A DNA stretch of 64,000 nucleotides from Nocardioides currus (GTDB lineage Bacteria; Actinomycetota; Actinomycetes; Propionibacteriales; Nocardioidaceae). How positions within the stretch are numbered: position 1 is the first letter of the stretch; every line of letters starts with the position of its first letter. Of the stretch, positions 32,987 through 41,479 are shown piece after piece. Both the position numbers and the translations under genes were made by a program. Location: NCBI RefSeq assembly GCF_003057875.1, contig NZ_PYXZ01000003.1:357-64356 (forward strand). The letters are read 5' to 3'. The notes below the pieces were generated by a model, which worked only from the letters and a program-made list of their open reading frames with translations, did no database searches and was not told the origin of the DNA.

Positions 32987-35178
32987 GGACGCGACCGCTG
33001 CCCCGCTACGCCGGCATCGACCTGCTGGCCGTGGTGGTCCTCACCGCGATCGCGATCAGCGGCTTCTGGCCGACCTTCGCGGGCTACCGCTGGCTGGTCG
33101 TCGCCGGGGCCGGTACGGCGATCGGCATGGCGTGGGCCCTGCTGGTCATCACGGTCCGGCTCGGGATGGACATCGTGCTCGAGTCGATGGCCGTGCCCTA
33201 CCTCGTCACCGCCGGCGGCGTCGCCCTCGGGGCCTCGGGCCTCCTCCTCGGTATCCCGGACGCCGACGTGGTCAACCGGGTGCTGGCCGGGACGGCGACG
33301 TCGTGGACCACGATGGTCGAGACCGCGCCACCGGTGGACAGCACCGGTGCGGTGCTGCTGATCCCCTACGCGCTGACCTACTTCCTCACCTGCACGGCCA
33401 CCGCGATGGCGCTGCGCAGCCGACGGGCCGCGCAGCCGGTCGTGCCGCTGGTCGCGATGCTCGTGCTGGTGCTCTTCCTCGGGTTCCCGCAGGCGTTCTC
33501 GGTGCTGCTCCAGGGCGTCGCCTTCGGGGCCGTCGCGCTGCTGTGGATCGGGCACCGGGGCATGCGGATCGAGGCCGGGCGCCAGGCGGACCCGAGCCTC
33601 GGGGTGGTGCCGGCGGGCCGCTTCGTCGCGGCCCTGCTCGTGGTCGGGGTCATCGCCGCGTCCACCCTGCCCTTCGTCGACTCCATCGCCCCGGACCGCC
33701 GGCTGGTGATGCGCGAGGTCGTCACGCCCTACGACGCGGCGTACATCGAGACCCCGCTCTCGGCCTTCCGCCGCTTCCGCGACCAGGGCCCCGACGTCTA
33801 CGACAACCTCGCCGACCGCAAGCTGTTCCGGGTCAAGGGCGCGAGGGCCGGTACGCGGGTGCGGGTCGCGGTGCTCGACGGCTACGACGGCAACCGGTGG
33901 TACGCCGCCAATGACACCAGCCCCACCGACTTCTCCGACCGCTTCCTGCGCGTCTCCTCACGCATCGACAACCCGGCCGAGGGCGACGAGGGGCTCTACA
34001 CGTTCTTCGTGCGCAGTCGCTGGGACCTGCCGTGGGTGCCGACGATCGGCGCGATGCGGGCCTTCGAGTTCTACGACGACTACGCGACCGACCGGCTGCC
34101 CGACCTGCGCTACAACCGCTCGACCGACACCGCCGTGCTGCCGGGCGGCCTCGACGTCCGTGAGGACTACGTCATCTCCGCCGTGCCGGTCGCCGACCGG
34201 CTGACGTCGAAGATGAAGCCCTGGCCGGTCAAGGACGAGGCGCTGCACGACGCCGCGGCCTTCCTCGACATCCCCGCGCAGGCCTGGTCGCTGGGCGCGA
34301 GGACGCCCATGCAGGCGGTGTTCCGGATCGCCGACCGGCTGCGGGTGCGTGGTCGCTACAGCGACGGCGCGTTCGGCTGGGAGCAGCAGTTCGAGGCCGG
34401 GCAGGACTCGATCCGCCTCGACGAGGGCTTCGTCAACGCCCCGGCGATGGTCGGCAACGACGAGCAGTACGCCGCCACGATGGCCCTCCTCGCCAACCGC
34501 ATCGGCGTCCCGGCGCGGGTCGCGGTCGGCACCGTGCTCGGCAAGTTCGGGGTCATCAAGGGCAAGCACCTCGGCGCGTGGGTGGAGATCCGGGTCGCCG
34601 ACGGCTCGTGGCGGGTGCTGGAGACCGACACCTTCATGGGGCACAAGGCACCCCGGCGCGACGACGCGAAGCTGCTCCCGGTCCGGCTGCCGCCCGAGCG
34701 CCAGGACCAGCCCCGGCCCACCGAGCAGGAGCAGCCGCAGGACCAGCCCGACCAGCAGCCGAAGGCCGACGAGACGAAGCCCGACGAGCCGCTGCCGCGC
34801 TGGCCGCTGCTCCTGCTCCTCCCCGCCGCCGTCTCGCTGGTCCCGGTGGCCAAGGGCGTACGCCGTCGGCGCCGGCGCTCGGCCGCCTCGTCGGCCGCCT
34901 ACCTCGGGGGATGGGAGGAGCTGCTCGACACCGCCCGCGACCTGGGCGTCGGTGTGCCGGCCTCCGGGACCCGACCCGCCCAGGCCGCGGCACTCGGTGT
35001 GCCCACGACGCTGGCCCGTGACGCCGACATCGCGGTCTTCACCCCGGCCGACCCCCCGCCCGCCGGCCCGTTCTGGGACTCGGTCGACGAGCAGCGCCGT
35101 CGCCTCGCCTCCCGCTCCCCCGCCTGGCGGATCCTCCTCGCGCCCCTCAACCCGGCGTCGTTCTTCCGCCGCCGCTGA
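32983..35178 (+). CDS. Transglutaminase-like (TgpA-type) membrane protein with degenerate active site
   Basis: 731 residues from ATG 32983 (ATGA overlap). About seven N-terminal TM helices (1-235), a long extracytoplasmic part with the transglutaminase-like core (about 430-560), a Q/P/D-rich linker (570-605), one TM (about 607-625) and a cytoplasmic tail. The nucleophile position reads G491-N-D493-E-Q-Y-A (Asp, not Cys), the His position reads G531-A-W-V-E (H lost) and the Asp position is E547/D549. So it is probably not a transglutaminase or protease but a binding or scaffold domain in the MoxR-DUF58 system. Confidence 0.87.
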   Translation: MRTRPLPRYAGIDLLAVVVLTAIAISGFWPTFAGYRWLVVAGAGTAIGMAWALLVITVRLGMDIVLESMAVPYLVTAGGVALGASGLLLGIPDADVVNRVLAGTATSWTTMVETAPPVDSTGAVLLIPYALTYFLTCTATAMALRSRRAAQPVVPLVAMLVLVLFLGFPQAFSVLLQGVAFGAVALLWIGHRGMRIEAGRQADPSLGVVPAGRFVAALLVVGVIAASTLPFVDSIAPDRRLVMREVVTPYDAAYIETPLSAFRRFRDQGPDVYDNLADRKLFRVKGARAGTRVRVAVLDGYDGNRWYAANDTSPTDFSDRFLRVSSRIDNPAEGDEGLYTFFVRSRWDLPWVPTIGAMRAFEFYDDYATDRLPDLRYNRSTDTAVLPGGLDVREDYVISAVPVADRLTSKMKPWPVKDEALHDAAAFLDIPAQAWSLGARTPMQAVFRIADRLRVRGRYSDGAFGWEQQFEAGQDSIRLDEGFVNAPAMVGNDEQYAATMALLANRIGVPARVAVGTVLGKFGVIKGKHLGAWVEIRVADGSWRVLETDTFMGHKAPRRDDAKLLPVRLPPERQDQPRPTEQEQPQDQPDQQPKADETKPDEPLPRWPLLLLLPAAVSLVPVAKGVRRRRRRSAASSAAYLGGWEELLDTARDLGVGVPASGTRPAQAAALGVPTTLARDADIAVFTPADPPPAGPFWDSVDEQRRRLASRSPAWRILLAPLNPASFFRRR

Positions 35179-35208
35179 GGCGGGTTGGTGGTGCCGCTCC
35201 CGCGTGGC

Positions 35209-35240
35209 TTGCTTAGTGCACTAAATTGTCTTTAGAATGA
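35209..35240 (+). promoter_or_regulatory. psuK promoter with embedded palindromic operator
   Basis: -35 TTGCTT (35209-35214), 18-bp spacer, -10 TAGAAT (35233-35238). The spacer is filled by the perfect palindrome TTAGTGCACTAA (35213-35224), and CTAAA/TTTAG (35221-35235) forms a second inverted repeat over the -10. The expected transcription start coincides with the GTG at 35245, so the mRNA is likely leaderless. This AT-rich island is the best sigma-70 promoter seen in the window. Confidence 0.7.
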
Positions 35241-35244
35241 TGAG

Positions 35245-36342
35245 GTGCTGACCGACCGCGAGCGACAGATCGTCGACCTGCTCCGTCGCGACCCCCTGAT
35301 GGGCTCGGAGGCCCTGGCCGCCGCGCTCGGCACCACCCGCGCCTCGATCAACGTGCACGTCTCCAACCTGGGCAAGAAGGGCGTCATCCTCGGCCGGGGC
35401 TACGTCCTGGCCGAGAGCCCGGGCGCCGTCGTCGTCGGAGGCGCCAACATGGACCTCAAGGCCCGCAGCGCAGCACGGGCGACCAGCCACACCAGCAACC
35501 CCGGCCACGGCTCGATGGCCCCGGGCGGCGTGGCCCGCAACATCGCCGAGAACCTCGGCCGGCTCGGCGACCGCGTCCACCTCGTCTCCGTCGTCGGTCG
35601 CGACCCGCTCGGCGAGAACCTGCTGAGCCACACCGCCGCCGCGGGCGTGCGCATCGAGCACGTCGCCCGCACCGACCGTCCGACCGGGACCTACACCGCG
35701 GTCCTCGACGCCGACGGCGAGCTGATCGTCGCGATCGCCGACATGGAGGCCACCGCCGAGCTCGGACCCGACCAGGTCCAGGCCGCGCGCGACGTCATCG
35801 CCACCGCCGGCGTGCTCGTCCTCGACGGCAACCTGCGGCGCGAGGCCCTCGAGCACGCGCTCGACCTGGCGGGCGGCGTGCGGACGATCTTCGAGCCGGT
35901 CAGCGTCCCCAAGGCCACCGCGCTCAAGGACGCGCTCGACGGCCGCGTCTGGGCCGTGACCCCCAACCGCGACGAGCTCGCTGCCCTCACCGACCTGCCG
36001 ACCCGCACCGACACGCAGGTGCGTACGGCGGCCGCCGCCCTCCACCAGCGCGGGGTCGAGCTCGTGTGGATCCGGCTGGGCGAGCGCGGCTCGCTGCTGA
36101 GCACCGCCGACGGCGTTGTCGAGATCCCCGCCGTACCCACCTCCGTCGAGGACGTGACCGGAGCGGGCGACTCGATGCTCGCGGCCTTCTGCCACGTCCT
36201 GCTCGCCGGCGGCTCCCCCGAGGAGGCCGCCCGCTTCGGCCATGCCGCCGCGGCCCTCACCATCGCCAGCCCGCACACCGTCCGCCCCGACCTCACCCCG
36301 CGCCTGATCCGCACCACCCTCGACCAGAAGGAATCCTCGTGA
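35245..36342 (+). CDS. psuK: Pseudouridine kinase (PfkB family) with N-terminal winged-helix domain
   Basis: 365 residues from GTG 35245. Residues 1-55 form a DNA-binding HTH (L-T-D-R-E-R-Q-I-V-D-L-L-R-R-D-P-L, then S-I-N-V-H-V-S-N-L). The rest is a PfkB kinase: G-G-A-N-M-D, P-G-G-V-A-R-N-I-A and the C-terminal D-V-T-G-A-G-D309-S anion hole/catalytic Asp. It phosphorylates pseudouridine to pseudouridine 5'-phosphate for the next enzyme, PsuG. The HTH and the palindrome in its own promoter suggest autoregulation. Coupled to psuG by GTGA overlap. Confidence 0.9.
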   Translation: MLTDRERQIVDLLRRDPLMGSEALAAALGTTRASINVHVSNLGKKGVILGRGYVLAESPGAVVVGGANMDLKARSAARATSHTSNPGHGSMAPGGVARNIAENLGRLGDRVHLVSVVGRDPLGENLLSHTAAAGVRIEHVARTDRPTGTYTAVLDADGELIVAIADMEATAELGPDQVQAARDVIATAGVLVLDGNLRREALEHALDLAGGVRTIFEPVSVPKATALKDALDGRVWAVTPNRDELAALTDLPTRTDTQVRTAAAALHQRGVELVWIRLGERGSLLSTADGVVEIPAVPTSVEDVTGAGDSMLAAFCHVLLAGGSPEEAARFGHAAAALTIASPHTVRPDLTPRLIRTTLDQKESS

Positions 36343-37271
36343 CCACTCCGCACCCCTCCCTCCGACTCACCGACGAGGTCGCCCAGGCCCTCGCGGACGG
36401 TGCGCCCGTCGTCGCGCTGGAGAGCACGATCATCAGCCACGGCATGCCCTACCCGCAGAACGTCGAGATGGCGACCGAGGTCGAGCGCATCGTCCGTGAG
36501 GGCGGCGCCGTCCCCGCGACGATCGCCGTGCTCGACGGCGTGCCCCGCATCGGGCTGGACGAGCAGTCCCTCGAGCTGCTGGCCACGCACCCCGACGTCG
36601 CCAAGGTCAGCGTCCGCGACCTGCCCTACGTCATCGCGCGCGGCACGCACGGCGCCACCACCGTGGCGGCGACGATGCGCCTGGCCGCGCTGGCGGGCAT
36701 CCGGGTGTTCGTGACCGGCGGGCTCGGCGGCGTGCACCGCGGTGCCGAGACGTCCTTCGACATCTCCGCCGACCTGACCGAGCTGTCGCTGACCGACGTC
36801 GCCGTCGTCTCGGCCGGGGTGAAGTCGATCCTCGACATCGCGCTCACCCTCGAGACGCTGGAGACGCTGCACGTGCCGGTGCTGTCCTACGGCACCGACG
36901 AGTTCCCGGCCTTCTTCTCCCGCTCCAGCGGCCACGCCTCGCCCATGCGTGCCGACACCCCCGAGGAGGTCGCCGCGTTCATGGCCGCCAAGTGGGACCT
37001 CGGCATCGCCGGCGGAGTGTCGCTGGTCAACCCGATCCGCGAGGAGGACGAGATCCCCGCGGACGAGATGGACGTCGTCATCCGCCAGGCCATCGCCGAC
37101 ATGGACGCCGCCGGCATCCACGGCAAGGAGGCGACCCCGTTCCTGCTCGGCCGCATCGTCGAGATCACCGGCGGCGCGAGCCTGAAGGCCAACATCGCGC
37201 TGGTCAACAACAACGCCCGCGTCGGCGCCGCGGTCGCGACGGCGTACGCCGCTCGGTCGGCCTCTACCTGA
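36339..37271 (+). CDS. psuG: Pseudouridine-5'-phosphate glycosidase
   Basis: 310 residues from GTG 36339, overlapping the psuK stop by 4 bp. It splits pseudouridine 5'-phosphate into uracil and ribose 5-phosphate. Family motifs: A-L-E28-S-T-I-I-S-H-G-M-P-Y-P (catalytic Glu), T-G-G-L-G-G-V-H-R-G, S-A-G-V-K162-S-I-L-D (Schiff-base Lys) and the N-P-I region. Length matches the family. With psuK it forms the standard two-gene pseudouridine salvage operon; no nucleoside transporter is seen beside it. Confidence 0.94.
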   Translation: MTTPHPSLRLTDEVAQALADGAPVVALESTIISHGMPYPQNVEMATEVERIVREGGAVPATIAVLDGVPRIGLDEQSLELLATHPDVAKVSVRDLPYVIARGTHGATTVAATMRLAALAGIRVFVTGGLGGVHRGAETSFDISADLTELSLTDVAVVSAGVKSILDIALTLETLETLHVPVLSYGTDEFPAFFSRSSGHASPMRADTPEEVAAFMAAKWDLGIAGGVSLVNPIREEDEIPADEMDVVIRQAIADMDAAGIHGKEATPFLLGRIVEITGGASLKANIALVNNNARVGAAVATAYAARSAST

Positions 37272-37335
37272 GGGCGGGGCCGCCTCGGTCTGCAGACAGA
37301 GGCCGCGCGTGCCTCCGCGGGCGTAGCGTGCGGAC

Positions 37336-38556
37336 ATGAGAGGTCGGGCGGTGGGCCGGTCCGACGGCGTCGGAGCATGGGCGGGACTCACGCGTCGGCT
37401 CTCGCCGTACGTCGATCTCGCCGTCGGGCTCGTCGCCGCGGCCCTGTCGGTCACCTCGCTGGTGACCAACGACGTGGCCGCGATCGACCCCCGGCTGCAT
37501 CCCGCCGACGCGTGGTCCGTCGCCGCGACCGCGGTCGCCGGACTGTCCCTGGCCTGGCGCCGGTCGCGCCCGGCCGGGTCGTTCGCCGTGTTCCTCGGCG
37601 GCTGCCTGGTGGTCACCCTCACCTGGCACTACATCGGCCTGCTCTCGGTGCTGCTGCTGGTGAGCCTCTACTCGCTGGCCGCCCACGGCCGGCGCCGCGA
37701 CGGCGTCGCCGGACTGGCCGTCGGCCTGGCGATCTTCGTCGGCCTCGCACTGCTCGACGTCCCCGACCTGGGCGCCTCCGACCTCCTGCAGGCCTGCGCT
37801 CTCCTCATCGCCGCCTGGGCCCTCGGCGACGCCATCCGGTCCAGGCGCACCCAGCAGGCGGAGCGGCTCCGGGTCGCGGAGCAGGAGGCCGTCACCGCAC
37901 GGGAGCTCGCCGCTCGGGCCGTCGTCGAGGAGCGCTTGCGGATCGCCCGTGAGCTGCACGACGTGGTCGCGCACAGCATGTCCCTGATCGCCGTGCAGGC
38001 CGGGGTCGGCGGGCACGTGATCCGCTCCGACGTCGCGGCCGCCGAACGCTCACTCGACATCATCGCCGAGACCAGCCGCAGGGCCCTGACCCAGACCCGC
38101 TGGATGCTGGGACTGCTCCGGGCGGACGACGTCGACCCGGCCGCCCCGCCGATGAGCACCATCGGCGACCTCGACAGCCTCGTGGAGGGCGTCCGGGAGG
38201 CCGGCGTCGACGCCTCCCTGACCGTGGCCGGCCACGCCCGCACGCTCGACCTGGCCGTCGAGCTGGCGGTCTACCGCGTCGTGCAGGAATCCCTGACCAA
38301 CGTGCTCAAGCACTCCGGCGCCAGCCGGGCTCGCGTGCGCGTGACCTACGTGCAAGACGGTGTGGACGTCGAGGTCAGCGACCAGGGTCGCGGGGCACCG
38401 CGGGTCCCAGGTGCCGGGGCGAGCGGCGGACACGGGCTCGCGGGGCTGCGCGAGCGCGTCCGGCTCCTGGGTGGCGTCCTGGACTACGGGGCGGTCGACG
38501 GGGCCGGGTTCCGCGTGAGCGCCCACCTGCCCTCGTCGCTGGAGGCGGTCTCGTGA
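37336..38556 (+). CDS. Sensor histidine kinase, NarL/DesK type (HisKA_3)
   Basis: 406 residues. Five to six TM helices (about 24-175) with short loops and no large sensor domain, so it likely senses the membrane itself. The HisKA_3 dimerisation box has E-R-L-R-I-A-R-E-L-H208-D-V-V-A-H-S, and the HATPase_c domain has N-V-L-K-H-S, D-Q-G-R-G-A and G-G-H-G-L-A-G-L-R-E-R. It phosphorylates the response regulator downstream (overlap GTGA). The signal is unknown. Confidence 0.92.
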   Translation: MRGRAVGRSDGVGAWAGLTRRLSPYVDLAVGLVAAALSVTSLVTNDVAAIDPRLHPADAWSVAATAVAGLSLAWRRSRPAGSFAVFLGGCLVVTLTWHYIGLLSVLLLVSLYSLAAHGRRRDGVAGLAVGLAIFVGLALLDVPDLGASDLLQACALLIAAWALGDAIRSRRTQQAERLRVAEQEAVTARELAARAVVEERLRIARELHDVVAHSMSLIAVQAGVGGHVIRSDVAAAERSLDIIAETSRRALTQTRWMLGLLRADDVDPAAPPMSTIGDLDSLVEGVREAGVDASLTVAGHARTLDLAVELAVYRVVQESLTNVLKHSGASRARVRVTYVQDGVDVEVSDQGRGAPRVPGAGASGGHGLAGLRERVRLLGGVLDYGAVDGAGFRVSAHLPSSLEAVS

Positions 38557-39212
38557 TCCGGGTCGCGGTGGTCGACGACCAGGAGCTCGTGCGCTCGGGC
38601 TTCGTGGTGCTGCTGGGCTCCAGCCCCGGCATCGAGGTCGTCGGCGAGGCGGGCGACGGCGCCGGGGCGTGGGAGCTGTGTCGCCGTACGACCCCCGACG
38701 TGGTGCTGATGGACATCCGGATGCCGCGGATGGACGGCCTCGAGGCGACCCGGCGGATCGTGGCCGACCCCGTGTGCGCCGGCACGCGGGTGCTGGTGCT
38801 GACGACCTTCGACGACGACGAGCTGGTGCACGAGGCGCTGGTGGCCGGCGCCAGCGGGTTCCTGCTGAAGGACACCCGGCCGACCCAGCTGCTCGACGCC
38901 GTCACCGTGGTGGCCGCCGGCGACGCCCTGCTCGCGCCATCGGTCACCCGACGGCTGATCGAACGGTTCGCCGCCCTGCCGACGCCCCCGGTGCGATCCG
39001 CCGACGACGGACTGACCGACCGCGAGCGCGAGGTGCTGGTCGCCGTCGCGCGCGGACTGTCCAACCAGGAGATCGCCGACGCGCTGCACATGGGCTACGG
39101 CACCGTGAAGACCCATGTCAGCCACGTGCTGACCAAGCTCGGGCTGCGCGACCGCGCCCAGCTCGTCATGCAGGCCTACGAGTCGGGACTCATCGTCCCC
39201 GGGACCGGCTGA
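38553..39212 (+). CDS. Response regulator, NarL/FixJ family
   Basis: 219 residues from GTG 38553. Receiver domain 1-120 with D-D-Q acidic pocket, phospho-acceptor D54 (V-L-M-D-I-R-M-P) and K104 region (F-L-L-K-D-T). C-terminal LuxR-type HTH (L-T-D-R-E-R-E-V-L-V-A-V-A-R-G-L-S-N-Q-E-I-A). Partner of the upstream histidine kinase. The following CPBP protease gene, whose promoter carries a short palindrome, is a candidate target. Confidence 0.93.
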   Translation: MIRVAVVDDQELVRSGFVVLLGSSPGIEVVGEAGDGAGAWELCRRTTPDVVLMDIRMPRMDGLEATRRIVADPVCAGTRVLVLTTFDDDELVHEALVAGASGFLLKDTRPTQLLDAVTVVAAGDALLAPSVTRRLIERFAALPTPPVRSADDGLTDREREVLVAVARGLSNQEIADALHMGYGTVKTHVSHVLTKLGLRDRAQLVMQAYESGLIVPGTG

Positions 39213-39257
39213 CCTCTGCCGCGGGTCTCGCGGCGCGACGACCTCGGACAGATGTGA

Positions 39258-39281
39258 GGGACCCGTCCCGGCGACCAGATT
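39258..39281 (+). promoter_or_regulatory. Palindrome and -10-like element before the CPBP gene
   Basis: GGGACCCGTCCC (39258-39269) is an inverted repeat (GGGAC-cc-GTCCC) six bases before CAGATT (39276-39281), a weak -10. The spacer between the response regulator and CPBP genes (39213-39326) shows no other signal. It is a possible response-regulator site. Confidence 0.35.
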
Positions 39282-39326
39282 GGGGGCACGGCCAGACCGG
39301 CCGACCCACCCGACGGAGGTTCCCCC

Positions 39327-40175
39327 ATGTCCCGACCACTTCGCGAGGTCACGACCTATCTCGTGCTCGCCTTCGCCATGGCCGTCGGCATCGCCGCCGC
39401 ACTGCCGCACGCCGGCATCGGCGTCCTGCTCAGCGCGATGATCCCGATCACGACCGTCCTCGTCATCACCGCGACCACGCCGCGAGGTGGACGTCGCGCG
39501 CTGTGGGCCGGCTTCGGCCTGAACCGATCAGGCAGGCGAGTCTGGCCGATCGCCCTGTTGGTGCCGGTGCTCCTGTCCGGCCTGGCGTACGGCGCCGCGG
39601 TGGTGCTCGACGTCGCCGAGCTCCGCGACTGGAACTCCTCGCACGGACTCCTGTGGTGGGCCCTCAACATCGTCACCACGCTCGCCTCCATGACGGTGCT
39701 CTTCGTGGGCGAGGAGATCGGCTGGCGCGGCTACCTGCTGCCCCGCCTGCAGCAGCTCACCAGCCGTCGGCGCGCCGCGCTCGTCGCCGGTCTCGCGCAC
39801 GGGTGTTTCCACCTGCCGTTGATCCTGATCGCCACGACGTACGACGAGTTCGGGAGCCGCTGGTTCGTCGCCCCGATGGTGGTGGCCACCCTGACCCTGG
39901 GCGGCGTCTTCTACGCCTACCTCTGGGACCGCACCGGCAGCGTCTGGCCCGTCGCGATGGCCCACGGCGCCATCAACTCCGCCTTCGGCTGGGGCGCCGC
40001 CGCGGTGGTCGGGTCCCAGACCGACCTGGCCTACGTGGCCGGGGAGAGTGGCGTCGCGACCTTCGGGGTCGTGGCTGTCCTCGGTGCGTTGCTCCTCGCG
40101 CGGGCGGAGGTGTGGCGCACGCGCCGCTCCACCGTACCCACTCCCGAGCCCGGGCTCCTGTCGTCGGCGTCCTAG
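39327..40175 (+). CDS. CPBP-family intramembrane metalloprotease
   Basis: 282 residues, eight or so TM helices, ATG 39327 with GGAGG upstream. CPBP/Abi motifs: E129-E130-I-G-W-R134-G (EExxxR), H158-G-C-F-H162-L-P and a later M-A-H-G-A-I-N-S with the third His. Family members process prenylated or membrane proteins, and some give immunity to self-made bacteriocins. No bacteriocin gene is seen nearby. Its stop TAG shares CTAG with the stop of the convergent fusion gene. Confidence 0.9.
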   Translation: MSRPLREVTTYLVLAFAMAVGIAAALPHAGIGVLLSAMIPITTVLVITATTPRGGRRALWAGFGLNRSGRRVWPIALLVPVLLSGLAYGAAVVLDVAELRDWNSSHGLLWWALNIVTTLASMTVLFVGEEIGWRGYLLPRLQQLTSRRRAALVAGLAHGCFHLPLILIATTYDEFGSRWFVAPMVVATLTLGGVFYAYLWDRTGSVWPVAMAHGAINSAFGWGAAAVVGSQTDLAYVAGESGVATFGVVAVLGALLLARAEVWRTRRSTVPTPEPGLLSSAS

Positions 40176-41383
40176 TCCGGGCGGCGCGCGAGCACGTAGA
40201 GCCGGTCGGTGGTCTCGCCCCGACCGGTGAGCGGGCCGCGGAGATACCACTCGACGTCCACGAGCCCTGCAGCCTCGACGGTGCGGACGACCTGGGCCGG
40301 GTCGTGGAGCACGACGTCGAGGTCGACGTCGCGGCCGAACCACTCGCCGAGGTGGCGCACCTCGCTGCCGGCGTGCATCGCCAGCACCAGCCACCCGCCC
40401 GGCGCGAGCGGGCGGGTGAGCGCGGCGATCGCCGCCGGCAGCTCGGAGGCGGCGAGGTGGATCAGGGAGTACCACCCCAGCACCGCCGCCCACCCCGCGC
40501 TCGTCGGCGGACGCCCCAGGCGCCGGAGGTCGTCGACCTCGAACCCCACGTCCGGGAAGCGGCGACGCGCCTCGTCGACCATCGCGGGCGACAGGTCGAT
40601 CCCCGTGGCGTCGGCGCCGAGCGCGGCCAGGTGGGCCGTGACGTGACCAGGACCCGACCCGACCTCGATCACCGGCCCCCCGGCGGAGGCCGTCGCCACC
40701 CGGTCGAGCAGCCAGGTCTCGAACGGCAGCCCGGCCAGCTCGTCGGCCAGCTGGTCGGCGTAGGCGGTGGCCACGGCGTCGTACGTCGCCCTGACCCGTG
40801 TGTCGCGTGCCTCGCCGCCCTCCGCGATGACGGCGTCGCGGTCGACGGCCACGCTCGGGGAGCCGGTCGGCTGCTCGTCGACGGGGGCGAGGAGGTGGAC
40901 CCAGCGCGCATCCTGCTGGCCCGGGCGCCGCTCCAGCTCGCGGACCAGCGGCTCGGCGCGCTGCGCCATCCGGGCCAGGCACTCCTCGACCTCGTGCCGG
41001 TCGGCGAAGGGGTGGAGCCGCTCGGTCCGGGTGCGCAGCTCGCCCGGCGCCTGCTCACCGCGCAGCAGCAGGACCGTGAGGATCGCGCGCTCGTCGGGGT
41101 CGAGCCCGAGGTGCTCGTCGAGGACCTGGTGGTACTTCAAGGTCCGCCGGCCGGTCGGGGCCCAGACGATGCGCAGCAGCCCGCGCTCCTTGAGCGAGCG
41201 CGCGGTCTGCTCGACGGTGGGGAGGTCCAGGTCGGTGACGGGGTCGCGGTTGTTGGACTGGTTGCAGGCGGAGACGAGGGCGTTGGCGGTGAGGGGGTAG
41301 GTCGCCGGCACCGTGGTCTGCTTCTCCAGCAGGGCACCCAGGATGCGGCGGTCGGTGGCGTCGAGGACGGGGAGCTCGCTCAC
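40172..41383 (-). CDS. DUF480 (YceH-like) domain fused to a SAM methyltransferase
   Basis: 403 residues. Residues 5-170 are a double winged-helix DUF480/YceH module (L-P-V-L-D-A-T-D-R-R-I-L-G-A-L-L-E-K-Q; L-N-L-type motif T-A-N-A-L-V-S-A-C-N-Q-S-N-N-R-D-P). Residues 200-400 are a class I methyltransferase (V-I-E-V-G-S-G-P-G-H-V, then G-I-D-L-S-P-A-M-V). In most bacteria YceH stands alone (about 215 residues). The fusion suggests a DNA-binding or protein-binding methyltransferase, but the target is unknown. Convergent with CPBP, divergent from the hydrolase. Confidence 0.87.
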   Translation of the reverse strand: MSELPVLDATDRRILGALLEKQTTVPATYPLTANALVSACNQSNNRDPVTDLDLPTVEQTARSLKERGLLRIVWAPTGRRTLKYHQVLDEHLGLDPDERAILTVLLLRGEQAPGELRTRTERLHPFADRHEVEECLARMAQRAEPLVRELERRPGQQDARWVHLLAPVDEQPTGSPSVAVDRDAVIAEGGEARDTRVRATYDAVATAYADQLADELAGLPFETWLLDRVATASAGGPVIEVGSGPGHVTAHLAALGADATGIDLSPAMVDEARRRFPDVGFEVDDLRRLGRPPTSAGWAAVLGWYSLIHLAASELPAAIAALTRPLAPGGWLVLAMHAGSEVRHLGEWFGRDVDLDVVLHDPAQVVRTVEAAGLVDVEWYLRGPLTGRGETTDRLYVLARRPD

Positions 41384-41479
41384 GGCACGACCCTAGGTCC
41401 CCGAGCCAGCGTTGTGCGCCCCCACCGGCCGTGGCACGTTGGAGGACAACGGCAGCCCGCCGGCGGACGAAGGAGACCC

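Noticed and set aside
39327..40175. Bacteriocin immunity locus (CPBP protease next to a two-component system)
   Set aside because: No small precursor peptide with a leader motif, no modification enzyme and no dedicated exporter was found nearby, so only the protease call is kept.
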